Shown piece after piece: positions 1 to 9,300 of a stretch of 40,042 bases of DNA. Both the position numbers and the translations under genes were made by a program. The notes below the pieces were generated by a model. The model did no database searches, was not told where the DNA came from, and was given only the letters and a program-made list of their open reading frames with translations. Source of the stretch: an uncultured Flavobacteriales bacterium (GTDB taxonomy: Bacteria; Bacteroidota; Bacteroidia; Flavobacteriales; BACL11); assembly GCA_905478555.1 (NCBI GenBank), contig CAJQIZ010000013.1, positions 1-40,042 on the forward strand, in the 5' to 3' direction. Position 1 is the first letter of the stretch. Each line of letters opens with the position of its first letter.

Positions 1-3000
1 TCAGCAAGATCGGTAATTGTTGTTGGACCGGAATTAAAACTTCATGAATGTGGTATTCCTAAAGATATGGCAGCTGAGCTTTACAAACCATTTATCATTA
101 GAAAACTGATTGAGAGAGGGATTGTAAAAACAGTAAAATCTGGTAAAAGAATTATTGATAACAGAGAAGCTGTGGTTTGGGATATTTTAGAAAATGTAAT
201 GAAAGGACACCCTGTTTTACTAAACAGAGCTCCTACTCTTCACAGACTAGGTATTCAAGCTTTCCAACCAAAAATGATTGAAGGAAAAGCTATTCAACTT
301 CACCCATTAGCATGTACGGCCTTTAATGCCGATTTTGATGGGGATCAGATGGCAGTTCACTTGCCACTTGGTGCAGACGCTATATTAGAAGCACAAGTTT
401 TAATGCTTGGTTCTCATAATATATTGAATCCTGCAAATGGTGCTCCTATTACGGTTCCTTCTCAGGATATGGTTTTAGGTCTTTATTACATGACTAAGCC
501 AAGAAAATCTACTGAAAATCATATTGTTAGAGGAGAAGGAAAAGCATTTTACTCTTTAGAAGATGTTAAAATAGCATATAACGAGAAAGTAATTGATCTT
601 CATGCAATTATTAAAGTAAAAATTACTAAAGTAGATGGAACTAATGAATTAAAAGAAACTTCCGTTGGTAGAGTTTTATTTAATGAATTTGTTCCTTCTG
701 AAGTAGAATATGTAGATGAGTTGCTTACTAAGAAATCTTTAAGAGATATTATTGGAGGTATATTAAGAATTTGTGGAGTTCCTAGAACTGTACAGTTTTT
801 AGATGATATTAAAAATTTAGGTTTTGATATGGCCTTTAAAGGTGGACTTTCGTTTAATTTAGGTGATATTATTGTACCAAAAGAAAAAGTTGGTTTATTA
901 GAAGACGCCAATGCGAAAGTTGTAGAGGTGAAAAATAACTATAACATGGGTTTCATTACTAATAACGAAAGATATAATCAAGTTATTGATGTTTGGACAA
1001 ATACAAATGCAAAACTTACCGACACGGTAATGAGCGATATGATTAACGATAATCAAGGATTTAACTCTGTGTATATGATGTTAGATTCAGGAGCAAGGGG
1101 ATCCAAAGAACAAATTCGTCAGTTAGCAGGTATGAGGGGATTAATGGCAAAACCTAAAAAATCAGGTGACCATGGTGAATCAATTATTGAAAATCCAATT
1201 ACAACTAACTTTAGTGAGGGACTTTCAATTTTAGAGTACTTTATTTCAACTCACGGAGCTCGTAAAGGTCTTGCCGATACAGCACTTAAAACTGCAGATG
1301 CAGGTTATTTAACAAGAAGACTTGTTGATGTATCTTCTGATGTTGTTGTTGTAGAGGAAGATTGTTTAACTTTAAGAGGTCTTGTTACAACTGCTCTTAA
1401 AAATAATGAGGATATTATAGAATCATTATACAATAGAATTTTAGGTAGAGTAAATCTTCATGATATTTATCATCCGAAAACTGATGATTTAATTTTAGCT
1501 TCTGGTTCGCAAATTTCTGAAGAAGTTGCTGCTGAAATTGAAGAAGTTGGAATTGAAGAAGTAGAAATAAGATCTGCACTTACTTGTGAAACTAAAAGAG
1601 GTATTTGTGTGAAATGTTATGGTAGAAGTATGTCAACTTCTAAAATGGTTCAACAAGGGGATGCGGTTGGTGTAATTGCAGCTCAGTCTATTGGTGAACC
1701 AGGTACTCAGTTAACACTTAGAACTTTCCACGTTGGGGGTACTGCTTCTAGGTCTGCTGTAGATGCTTCTGTAATAATTAAGAAAGAAGGTGTTATTTTA
1801 ATTGATGATTTAAGAACTCTTAATACTAAAGATGATGATGGAAATGATGTAGAATTAGTTGTTTCTAGATCTGCAGAATTAAGAGTAATTGATGAGAGAA
1901 AAGATATGGTGATTGCTACTCATGCAATTCCGTATGGCTCTACAATCTATATTAAAAATGGTCAGGTGAAGAAGGGAGATGTTATTTGTGATTGGGATCC
2001 GTATAATGCTGTAATTATTTCTGAGATTGATGGTACTACTGAATTTGATTATATTGAAGAAGGTATTACCTATAGAGTAGAGTCAGATGATTTAACTGGA
2101 TTTAAGCAAAAAGTAATTATCGATAGTAGAAGTAGAAAACAATCTCCTACAATTATTATTAATGGAAATAAAAAAGATGGTGAAAGATCATATAGTATTC
2201 CTGTAGGTGCTCACGTTTCTTTAGACGATAACAAAAAAATTAAGAAAGGTCAAATTCTTTGTAAAATTCCTAGAACTATAGGCTCTTCCGGTGATATTAC
2301 CGGTGGTCTTCCTAGAGTTACTCAGTTGTTTGAAGCAAGAAATCCTTCTAACCCAGCTGTAGTTTCTGAAATTGATGGTATTGTATCTTTTGGTCCTAAA
2401 ATTAAGAGAGGTAATAAAGAAGTTATTATTACATCTAAAGATGAACAGATTAAAAAATACTTAGTTCCTTTATCTAAACATATTTTAGTACAAGAACATG
2501 ATTTCGTAAGAGCTGGCTCTCCACTTTGTGATGGTGTAATTACTCCAAGAGATATTCTGGCAATTAAAGGTATAAAAGCGGTTCAGGAATATATTGTAAA
2601 TGAAGTACAGGAGGTTTACCGTTTACAAGGGGTGAAGATTAATGACAAACACTTTGAGGTTGTTGTAAGACAAATGATGAGAAAGGTAGAAGTTACTGAT
2701 GCTGGTGATACTACTTTATTGCAGAAACAAATAGTGAACAAGAACGACTTCATGGAAGCTAATGATAAGATTTTTGATAAGAAATATATTGAAGATGCAG
2801 GTGATTCAGAAAAGTTTGACGCGGGGCAATTAGTTTCTGTTCGTCAGTTAAGAGAGGAAAACTCTAAATTGAAAAGAAAAGATCTTAAATTAGTTCAGGT
2901 TGTTGATGCGACTCCAGCTATATCTAATCCTATTTTGCAAGGTATTACTAGAGCTTCTTTACATAACGATAGTTGGGTTTCTGCTGCATCTTTCCAGGAA

Positions 3001-3243
3001 ACTACTAAAGTATTGAATGAAGCTTCTATTAGAGCGAAAGTGGATACTTTAAGAGGATTAAAAGAAAATGTAATTGTAGGTCATAGAATTCCTGCAGGTA
3101 CTGGTCTTTACCCTCCAAAGGATGTGTTAGTTGCATCTCAATTAGAAATGGATAGATTAGAAGCTTTAAAAAACTCAGCTCCTGAAAAAGTTGTTGTAGA
3201 AGCAGAAACTACTGAATTAGTAGAAACTACTAAAGAAGATTAA
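1..3243 (+). CDS. rpoC: DNA-directed RNA polymerase subunit beta' (5' end outside window)
   Basis: Largest subunit of RNA polymerase, carrying the catalytic magnesium site. The frame is open from base 1, so the gene is cut by the window edge; about 1080 C-terminal residues are present out of roughly 1400 usual in Bacteroidota. The metal-binding motif NADFDGDQM is encoded near 325-351. The second zinc site ([11 protein letters not shown]) lies near 1590, and the bridge-helix/trigger-loop region ([20 protein letters not shown]) near 1670-1730. The C-terminus is an acidic, threonine-rich tail. An 8-base gap separates it from the DUF3467 gene, so the two are probably cotranscribed. Identification is essentially certain. 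Confidence 0.99.
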   Translation, partial: SARSVIVVGPELKLHECGIPKDMAAELYKPFIIRKLIERGIVKTVKSGKRIIDNREAVVWDILENVMKGHPVLLNRAPTLHRLGIQAFQPKMIEGKAIQLHPLACTAFNADFDGDQMAVHLPLGADAILEAQVLMLGSHNILNPANGAPITVPSQDMVLGLYYMTKPRKSTENHIVRGEGKAFYSLEDVKIAYNEKVIDLHAIIKVKITKVDGTNELKETSVGRVLFNEFVPSEVEYVDELLTKKSLRDIIGGILRICGVPRTVQFLDDIKNLGFDMAFKGGLSFNLGDIIVPKEKVGLLEDANAKVVEVKNNYNMGFITNNERYNQVIDVWTNTNAKLTDTVMSDMINDNQGFNSVYMMLDSGARGSKEQIRQLAGMRGLMAKPKKSGDHGESIIENPITTNFSEGLSILEYFISTHGARKGLADTALKTADAGYLTRRLVDVSSDVVVVEEDCLTLRGLVTTALKNNEDIIESLYNRILGRVNLHDIYHPKTDDLILASGSQISEEVAAEIEEVGIEEVEIRSALTCETKRGICVKCYGRSMSTSKMVQQGDAVGVIAAQSIGEPGTQLTLRTFHVGGTASRSAVDASVIIKKEGVILIDDLRTLNTKDDDGNDVELVVSRSAELRVIDERKDMVIATHAIPYGSTIYIKNGQVKKGDVICDWDPYNAVIISEIDGTTEFDYIEEGITYRVESDDLTGFKQKVIIDSRSRKQSPTIIINGNKKDGERSYSIPVGAHVSLDDNKKIKKGQILCKIPRTIGSSGDITGGLPRVTQLFEARNPSNPAVVSEIDGIVSFGPKIKRGNKEVIITSKDEQIKKYLVPLSKHILVQEHDFVRAGSPLCDGVITPRDILAIKGIKAVQEYIVNEVQEVYRLQGVKINDKHFEVVVRQMMRKVEVTDAGDTTLLQKQIVNKNDFMEANDKIFDKKYIEDAGDSEKFDAGQLVSVRQLREENSKLKRKDLKLVQVVDATPAISNPILQGITRASLHNDSWVSAASFQETTKVLNEASIRAKVDTLRGLKENVIVGHRIPAGTGLYPPKDVLVASQLEMDRLEALKNSAPEKVVVEAETTELVETTKED

Positions 3244-3251
3244 TTATAATT

Positions 3252-3566
3252 ATGTCTGAAGAAAAAAAAAAAGAGGGATTAAACATTGAGTTAGGAGAAG
3301 AAATTGCTGAAGGTACTTATAGTAACTTGGCAATTATCAACCATTCTCCCTCTGAGTTTATTGTTGATTTTATACAAATGATGCCAGGAGTACCAAAGGC
3401 AAAAGTAAAGTCCAGAGTAATTTTAACTCCTCAACACGCTAAAAGATTGATGAAAGCCTTACACGACAACATAAATAAGTATGAAGATCAGTTTGGTAAG
3501 ATTGCTGATGTAGATCCTAATAAAGGAATCCCAATGAATTTTGGAGGACCAACTGCTCAAGCATAA
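3252..3566 (+). CDS. DUF3467 domain protein
   Basis: A 104-residue protein of the DUF3467 family, whose biochemical role I do not know. Recognisable family features are the segment around INHSPSEFIVDFIQMMPG (residues about 29-46), the VKSRVILTPQHAKRL stretch, and a C-terminal helix ending in INKYEDQFG. There is no signal peptide or membrane segment, so it should be cytoplasmic. It follows rpoC by 8 bases and is closed by a strong terminator, so it is probably the last gene of the rpoBC transcript. The position directly after rpoC is, to my knowledge, common in Bacteroidota and suggests a housekeeping role, but this is inference. Confidence 0.9.
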   Translation: MSEEKKKEGLNIELGEEIAEGTYSNLAIINHSPSEFIVDFIQMMPGVPKAKVKSRVILTPQHAKRLMKALHDNINKYEDQFGKIADVDPNKGIPMNFGGPTAQA

Positions 3567-3589
3567 TTTAAAGTCATAATATTAAAAAA

Positions 3590-3614
3590 CCCACTCAATT
3601 GAGTGGGTTTTTTT
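3590..3614. terminator. Bidirectional intrinsic terminator
   Basis: An 18-base perfect palindrome (CCCACTCAATTGAGTGGG, 3590-3607) is preceded by an A run and followed by a T run. It can therefore end transcription from the rpoC/DUF3467 operon on plus and from the M1 peptidase operon on minus. It lies between the two convergent stop codons. Confidence 0.92.
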
Positions 3615-3634
3615 GATGACTTAAATTTTATATC

Positions 3635-6547
3635 TTAAAATCCTAAATTAGTTAATTGTATTTGGGTAGATAATTGTAATCTGATTCCCTCATGGTATTT
3701 CCCTCCATTAAACATCCCTTGTTCTGTATAAATAGGTAAGTAAATATCAATTCCTTGCAGATTCATTTTTACACCAGTTCCGTAAGCAAAATCAGTTCCA
3801 TTTGTTCCTGCTTCTGCATATACATCTATCATCTTAAGTAAGTTATAATCTAAACTTAATGAAGTTAAGAAATTATCAGATGTTATATTAGTATAATGTT
3901 TTAACCCACCTTCTCTAATAAACATTTGTTTGCTTAAATCACCAACATCTTCTCTAGAGAAAGTTCTTTCAGAAAAGGAGTAGTCCATACTACCGTTCCA
4001 AGCAGACATCTGAATCTTATATTTACTATGACCTGCATGTATTTTTGCAATTCCAGCATAAAACCTTGAACTTATCTTTTTATTTTTAGTAAGTTGATAA
4101 TCATAATTGAATATTAGATTACCCTTTGTGAAATCTTCTCCCTTTTCAATTGAGAAATTAAAAATATAGGGATTTATAGTTTTATTATTTTTAAAAGAAT
4201 ATTCTATGTTTAGGAATTTTTTATTTTCTTTAACATCATGATCTCCTCCATCATAATTAGGGTCTTCAATTCTAGGTATTCCATCTTTATGTAGAATATT
4301 ATATGATGTTTTAATACTACTTTCTTTTTTACTTCTTAAGTTGTTTTCATTAAAGATTAGAGTTAAAGAAGGAACTATTTTATTATATGCAAATTCTTCA
4401 GAATAATTATACCGTTCCGCATCTATACCTAATTTAACTTTTGAGAAGATTGAAGAATGAGAATACTTTGTAAAGGCAAGATTTCCTCTACCAACTAATT
4501 CTTGTGTACCGAAACTGTACATAGGAGATAGTTTATAAGAAAAACCTCCCTTAGGAATGAATCTGTTATACATACTTAAACCAACAGAGTAGGTGTTGTA
4601 TTTATTCCAACTTAAAGAAGGGTGGAAGAAAATTTGAGTTTTTTCTGGATTATATAAACTACCAATAAGTTGTAGTTTTATTGGTTCGCATTGTTTAAAC
4701 AAACCTTTAATCTTGTAAATATTATTGTTTCTGTTTGTCTCTGGCATCTCTCCATGGTAGTCAATTCTTATGTAGTCGTATCCTCCGTTAATATACGGGA
4801 CTGTTTTAGTTCCTTCAAATCCTTCTACCCAAAGTTCTTCACTTACAACTCCATCTGTTACTCCACAAATTACTACAGGACCAGGAATCTTTCCGTTATT
4901 TTTTAAGGTTATGTGTAAGTTTTTAGGTCCCTTCTTAATTTTAGATATAGAATAATCTAATTGATTTGTTGTAGGAATCATATTATCGAAAAACCAAGAT
5001 AAATCTTTTCCTGTTTTGTTTTCGAAAATTGCTTTTAAATCTTTTGGTTGAGGGTGTTTATATTTGAAAGTCTCAAAATAATTTTTCATGCATTCATCAA
5101 AAATTTCTTGACCTAAATAAGTTGCCAAATAATCTAAACAAATAGCAGATTTCATATATACAATTCCACCATAGTTCATTCCTGTGTACTCTGAAGATGG
5201 AAAATCCATTGGTTGGTCTTTTGCAGTCCAAGCTCCCATAAAATACATCATTTCTCCCATTATATTTTTATTAGTTACCTTTTCTAGGTCTAATAACTTG
5301 GTAGCTATTTTAGGTAGGTTATCTGTTATCTTCTCATTAGGATATTTCTTTTTCATGTATCTATGTTCGTTATAGGAATTTATTCCTTCATCCATCCAAG
5401 CGTGATCTCTTTCGTTAGATCCTAAAATTCCGTAAAACCAATTATGACCAACTTCATGCATTATTACAGTTTCTAAAGATTTTGCTGATCCGCTAGCTCC
5501 AATAACCGTTACATTTGGGTATTCCATTCCTCCTCCTGCAGCAATAGTTCCATCTACTGCAGTACAATAATCGTAAGGATAATCTCCATTCCAAAGAGAG
5601 TAATAATATACTGCATCATGCATATATTCTATTGAGTTTTTCCAAAGGTGAGCTTCATTATTAGTAAACATAGTGTAAAGAGTTACCGTTCTGTCAGAAT
5701 GAGGAAGTTTTACTTCTCCTTTTAAAACATGAAATCGTTTATCTGCAAACCATCCGAAATCGTGCACTTTATCTTGTGTAAAACGAATTGTTTTTGTTTT
5801 CTTTTCCGATTCTGGAAAATTCATATTCGATCCATATTTTGTAATGGTATCTGTTATTGCAGCAAGTTCGTTTAACCTGTTATGTTCTCCTTTGTTTTGT
5901 AAATCTCCTGTTGCTCCAACTGTATAATTTTGTGGTAAAGTAATACGAACATCAAAACTACCAAATTCAGAATAGAATTCTCCTTGACTTAAATAAGGCA
6001 TTATGTGCCAACCATTTTTATCGTAAACAGCAGGTTTTGGGTACCATTGTGTAATCATGTAAGACTGATCTACATGTCCTAATCTAGAAAATTTAGCATT
6101 CGGTATTTTCACCTTAAAAGGAGTTTTTATAGTTATTGTTCCTCCAGCTTTTATGGGTTTGTTTAGTATTAGTTTGCAAATATCAATGTGTTCTGGGTGG
6201 TATTGCCACTCTACCTTTTTTCTATCTACTGTAAAATTAAGATTGGATATACTACCTCTTTCTTCTTCTGTTGCATTATAAAGGCTGGTACTTCCTCCAT
6301 CTAATTGGTGTTTGGATAATGCAGTAGTGTTGTCTTTATAAGCATTTGGCCAAATATGAAACCATAAAATATCTAAATCATCAGGAGAATTATTGGTGTA
6401 TTCAATTATTTCTTCAGCAATTAAAGTGTGGTTTTTGTCATTTAATTCTACATTAATGATGTAGTTTACTTCTTGTTGAAAGTAATCTTGTGCCGAAATG
6501 TTTATACTTAAAAGTGTTAGTAGGGATAGAGTTATTTTTTTATACAT
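3635..6547 (-). CDS. M1 family zinc metallopeptidase with probable C-terminal outer-membrane barrel
   Basis: A 970-residue exported aminopeptidase-like protein. Residues 1-19 form a signal peptide (ending ISAQ). The M1 exopeptidase motif is seen as GGMEYP at about 339-344, and the zinc site as H364-E365-x2-H368 with the third ligand E387 after 18 residues (HEVGH...DEG). These match the gluzincin M1 pattern, so it should be catalytically active. After about residue 620 the sequence changes to alternating polar/aromatic strands and ends in LTNLGF, a terminal phenylalanine typical of outer-membrane barrels. I infer a peptidase tethered to its own barrel. It is the last gene of a minus-strand operon, 3 bases after the prenyltransferase gene. 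Confidence 0.93.
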   Translation of the reverse strand: MYKKITLSLLTLLSINISAQDYFQQEVNYIINVELNDKNHTLIAEEIIEYTNNSPDDLDILWFHIWPNAYKDNTTALSKHQLDGGSTSLYNATEEERGSISNLNFTVDRKKVEWQYHPEHIDICKLILNKPIKAGGTITIKTPFKVKIPNAKFSRLGHVDQSYMITQWYPKPAVYDKNGWHIMPYLSQGEFYSEFGSFDVRITLPQNYTVGATGDLQNKGEHNRLNELAAITDTITKYGSNMNFPESEKKTKTIRFTQDKVHDFGWFADKRFHVLKGEVKLPHSDRTVTLYTMFTNNEAHLWKNSIEYMHDAVYYYSLWNGDYPYDYCTAVDGTIAAGGGMEYPNVTVIGASGSAKSLETVIMHEVGHNWFYGILGSNERDHAWMDEGINSYNEHRYMKKKYPNEKITDNLPKIATKLLDLEKVTNKNIMGEMMYFMGAWTAKDQPMDFPSSEYTGMNYGGIVYMKSAICLDYLATYLGQEIFDECMKNYFETFKYKHPQPKDLKAIFENKTGKDLSWFFDNMIPTTNQLDYSISKIKKGPKNLHITLKNNGKIPGPVVICGVTDGVVSEELWVEGFEGTKTVPYINGGYDYIRIDYHGEMPETNRNNNIYKIKGLFKQCEPIKLQLIGSLYNPEKTQIFFHPSLSWNKYNTYSVGLSMYNRFIPKGGFSYKLSPMYSFGTQELVGRGNLAFTKYSHSSIFSKVKLGIDAERYNYSEEFAYNKIVPSLTLIFNENNLRSKKESSIKTSYNILHKDGIPRIEDPNYDGGDHDVKENKKFLNIEYSFKNNKTINPYIFNFSIEKGEDFTKGNLIFNYDYQLTKNKKISSRFYAGIAKIHAGHSKYKIQMSAWNGSMDYSFSERTFSREDVGDLSKQMFIREGGLKHYTNITSDNFLTSLSLDYNLLKMIDVYAEAGTNGTDFAYGTGVKMNLQGIDIYLPIYTEQGMFNGGKYHEGIRLQLSTQIQLTNLGF

Positions 6548-6550
6548 ATT

Positions 6551-7399
6551 TTAACTTATTAGTAAATCCAGAATTACAAAAGTACCAAAAATGATGGATG
6601 CAATTCCATTTGTAGTGAAGAATGCTAAGTTTATTTTACTTAAATCATTTTCCTTTATCAAAGTGTGTTGGTAAATTAGTAGAGCAGAGAAAACCCAAAA
6701 ACCAATCCAATAATATCCTCCAAAATCAACTAATGAGCCAACAATACTTAGTGCGGAGAAAGTGAAAAAATGAAATAATTTGGATAATTGGAGTGCGTGT
6801 TTAGTGCCTATAATTACAGGAATAGAATGTAGTTTTTTTTCTTTGTCAAAATCTTCATCTTGCAGGGAATAGATAATGTCAAATCCACTAACCCAAAAAA
6901 GTATGGCTACTGAAAAGAATATAGGTATAATATTAAATTCACTACTTACTGCTAAGTATGATCCTATAGGAGCAAGGGAAAGTCCCAATCCTAAAATTAA
7001 ATGGCAAAGGGCAGTAAATCGTTTGGTGTAGCTGTATCCTAAAATAATTAAAAGTGCAATGGGGGAGAGGTAAAAACAAATTGTATTTATAAAATAAGTG
7101 GTGCTAATAAATAGGAAGGAATTGATAATTACAAAAAGAAGTGCAGAATTAGCACTTATACTTCCGTTCGGAATTTCTCTAATATCTGAAGTTCTTGGGT
7201 TTGCTTTGTCTATATTTCTATCAATATATCGGTTAAATGCCATTGCTGCCGATCGAGCAAAAATCATACATAATATAACATATACTAATGTAAACCAATT
7301 AAATGTGTAGGACTGAGAAGCCAGAAAGAATCCAATTAATGCAAAGGGCATTGCAAATATGGTATGACTAAATTTAATTAGAGAGAAATATTTTTTCAT
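6551..7399 (-). CDS. UbiA-family prenyltransferase, MqnP/4-hydroxybenzoate prenyltransferase type
   Basis: A 282-residue polytopic membrane enzyme that transfers a polyprenyl chain to an aromatic acid in quinone synthesis. The first aspartate-rich motif is NRYIDRNIDKANPRT (residues 56-70, D60 and D64). The second is around DIIYSLQDEDFDKEKK (about 174-189). The NPRT...REIPNG context fits the UbiA subgroup that includes MqnP of the futalosine menaquinone route. Other menaquinone genes are absent from the window, so the exact substrate is not settled. It lies 2 bases after the NTF2-like gene and 3 bases before the M1 peptidase gene, in one operon. Confidence 0.9.
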   Translation of the reverse strand: MKKYFSLIKFSHTIFAMPFALIGFFLASQSYTFNWFTLVYVILCMIFARSAAMAFNRYIDRNIDKANPRTSDIREIPNGSISANSALLFVIINSFLFISTTYFINTICFYLSPIALLIILGYSYTKRFTALCHLILGLGLSLAPIGSYLAVSSEFNIIPIFFSVAILFWVSGFDIIYSLQDEDFDKEKKLHSIPVIIGTKHALQLSKLFHFFTFSALSIVGSLVDFGGYYWIGFWVFSALLIYQHTLIKENDLSKINLAFFTTNGIASIIFGTFVILDLLIS

Positions 7400-7401
7400 G
7401 A

Positions 7402-7872
7402 TTAATAGGAGGAAGTGGAATCTTTAGTGATTTTCCATTTTTCTTCAATTTTCCTTAATTCTAAGAGAAAATCACCTTGAGGATTGTCCTCTTTCCTAAT
7501 TAGTTCCCAACATCCATTAAGGTAAGCAGATATACTATCAGGATTTATTTTAATATGTAAAAATTTAAATTTCAATTCTCCCATACTTTCTTTTGTTGGG
7601 TAACTGTTTTGGTACCTTTCTAAGTTGTTCTGCCATCCATATGTAGGTGTATGTTTAGCAGATGTGAAAATAAGTTCTTCTGAATTCCAATATCCATGCA
7701 TAAACCCATTAATATCTCCATTGTTCCAGCATTCTTGCTGTTTTTCTAACACTAATCTTATGTTCGATATTTCAGGATTTTCTTGTTCCAATTCTTTGTT
7801 TTTACTCATAGATAAATATAATACCAACAGGATTGTAGTTGTAAAAAAGAATATGTTTAAAAGTGATTTCAT
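7402..7872 (-). CDS. NTF2-like (DUF4440/SnoaL-type) membrane-anchored protein
   Basis: A 156-residue protein with an N-terminal hydrophobic segment (residues about 4-22) and a soluble domain. Its pattern of an ECWNNGDINGFM helix, SEELIFTSA, and a final strand pair with EKWKITKD fits the DUF4440/SnoaL-like NTF2 fold. These domains bind small molecules or act as uncatalogued enzymes; no specific function can be read. The frame extends four codons upstream to a TTG at 7884. I prefer the ATG at 7872 because a -7 box (TAGATTTG on minus) lies at 7882-7889 and would cover the longer start. It is first in the operon with the prenyltransferase and M1 peptidase. Confidence 0.8.
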   Translation of the reverse strand: MKSLLNIFFFTTTILLVLYLSMSKNKELEQENPEISNIRLVLEKQQECWNNGDINGFMHGYWNSEELIFTSAKHTPTYGWQNNLERYQNSYPTKESMGELKFKFLHIKINPDSISAYLNGCWELIRKEDNPQGDFLLELRKIEEKWKITKDSTSSY

Positions 7873-7881
7873 AATTAACTT

Positions 7882-7889
7882 CAAATCTA
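7882..7889 (-). promoter_or_regulatory. Bacteroidota -7 promoter box (TAGATTTG) for the minus-strand operon
   Basis: This matches the TAnnTTTG consensus of Bacteroidota sigma-ABfr promoters and sits 9 bases upstream of the ATG at 7872. No clear -33 TTG is visible. It supports the short start of the NTF2-like gene. For hisS on the other strand only a one-mismatch box (GATATTTG, 7926-7933) is seen. Confidence 0.55.
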
Positions 7890-7953
7890 TTAAAAATAAA
7901 CAACTTAGAGTAAATTATATTTTACGATATTTGCAACGAAATTAATAAATAAA

Positions 7954-9300
7954 ATGACAACAAAAGCTTCCACACCAAAAGGGATGAGAGATTTTTCTCC
8001 ATCCGTAATGTTTCGGAGAAATTATATATTTTCTGTAGTTAGATCTGCTTTCGAAAAATATGGTTTTTCTCCAATAGAAACGCCTGCAATGGAAAATTTA
8101 GAAACCCTAACAGGTAAATATGGTGATGAGGGAGATAGATTAATTTTTAAAGTTTTAAATTCAGGAGATTTTCTTTCTAAAGCAAATATTGATAAAAATT
8201 CTCCTTCAAAATTGGTTACAAAACAAATTTCAGAAAAGGCTTTACGATATGATTTAACCGTTCCTTTTGCCAGATATGTAGTGCAAAATAGAAATGACAT
8301 CACTTTTCCTTTTAAGAGATATCAAATACAAAATGTTTGGAGAGCAGATAGACCTCAAAAAGGTAGGTATAGAGAGTTTTATCAATGTGATGCAGATGTA
8401 ATCGGAACAGAATCGTTACTTTCTGAAATTGAACTAATTCAACTTTATGATGAAGTTTTTGATACTTTAAAAATTCCTAATATTGAGATTTGTATTAATA
8501 ATAGAAAGGTGTTGAGTGGAATGGTGGAAGTAATGAATTCGGAAGAATTATTTAACGATATTGTAATCGCTTTAGATAAGTTAGATAAAATTGGAATAGA
8601 AAAAGTAAAAAAGGAAATGAAAGTAAAAGGGGTTTCTGAAGAAGCTCTTTTAGTGTTGGTACAATTTCTTTCTCTTGATAAAATTTCAGAATTAAAGAGT
8701 TTACTTACTAACTCTGAGATAGGAAGCAAAGGAGTAGAAGAATTACAGTTTGTTTCTGATAATGTAAATAAATTAGGATTAAAAAATTCTAACTTAAAAT
8801 TTGATATAACTCTGGCAAGAGGAATAGATTATTATACCGGTTGTATTTTGGAGGTTGTTCAAAAAGATGTGAAAATTGGTTCTATAGGTGGTGGTGGTAG
8901 ATACGATAACCTTACTTCCGTTTTCGGATTAGATAATGTGTCCGGAGTTGGTATTTCTTTTGGATTGGATAGGATGTATATTGTAATGGAGGAATTAAAT
9001 GTTTTTCCAGATAATATAGATCAAAATACAAGAGTTATGATTGCTAATTTTGGGAAGGAAGAATCTGTTTATTGTCTTAATTTGTTGAAACAATTAAGAG
9101 AAAATGGAATTAGTTCGGAGTTGTATCCTTCCAATTCAAAAATGAAAAAACAAATGAGTTATGCCGATAAAAAATCGGTAGAGTTTGTAATAATGTTTGG
9201 TGAAAACGAAATGGAGTCTAATACTATCACAATAAAAAACATGAAGTTAGGAACACAAGAGGAGTGTACTATTACAGAGTTTATTACAAAAATAAAATAA
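7954..9300 (+). CDS. hisS: Histidine--tRNA ligase
   Basis: Class II aminoacyl-tRNA synthetase that charges tRNA-His; cytoplasmic, 448 residues, the usual length. The N-terminus carries the GMRDFSP motif. Motif 2 is around FKRYQIQNVWRADRPQKGRYREFYQCD. The histidine-specific motif RGIDYYTG is near residue 289, followed by GGGGRYDN near 312 and motif 3 GVGISFGLDR near 330. A C-terminal anticodon-binding domain follows (from about residue 360). The stop TAA overlaps the ATG of hutH by one base (TAATG), so the two genes are translationally coupled. Confidence 0.98.
   Translation: MTTKASTPKGMRDFSPSVMFRRNYIFSVVRSAFEKYGFSPIETPAMENLETLTGKYGDEGDRLIFKVLNSGDFLSKANIDKNSPSKLVTKQISEKALRYDLTVPFARYVVQNRNDITFPFKRYQIQNVWRADRPQKGRYREFYQCDADVIGTESLLSEIELIQLYDEVFDTLKIPNIEICINNRKVLSGMVEVMNSEELFNDIVIALDKLDKIGIEKVKKEMKVKGVSEEALLVLVQFLSLDKISELKSLLTNSEIGSKGVEELQFVSDNVNKLGLKNSNLKFDITLARGIDYYTGCILEVVQKDVKIGSIGGGGRYDNLTSVFGLDNVSGVGISFGLDRMYIVMEELNVFPDNIDQNTRVMIANFGKEESVYCLNLLKQLRENGISSELYPSNSKMKKQMSYADKKSVEFVIMFGENEMESNTITIKNMKLGTQEECTITEFITKIK

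Noticed and set aside
600-911. A 103-residue open frame on minus within rpoC
   Set aside because: It is antisense to a highly conserved rpoC segment with no independent support.
7873-7884. TTG start four codons upstream for the NTF2-like gene
   Set aside because: It overlaps a TAnnTTTG promoter box at 7882-7889; the ATG at 7872 has a normal signal-like N-terminus.
9264-9299. Upstream extension of hutH by 12 codons inside hisS
   Set aside because: The added residues (MYYYRVYYKNKI) do not resemble HAL, and the ATG overlapping the hisS stop gives the normal length.
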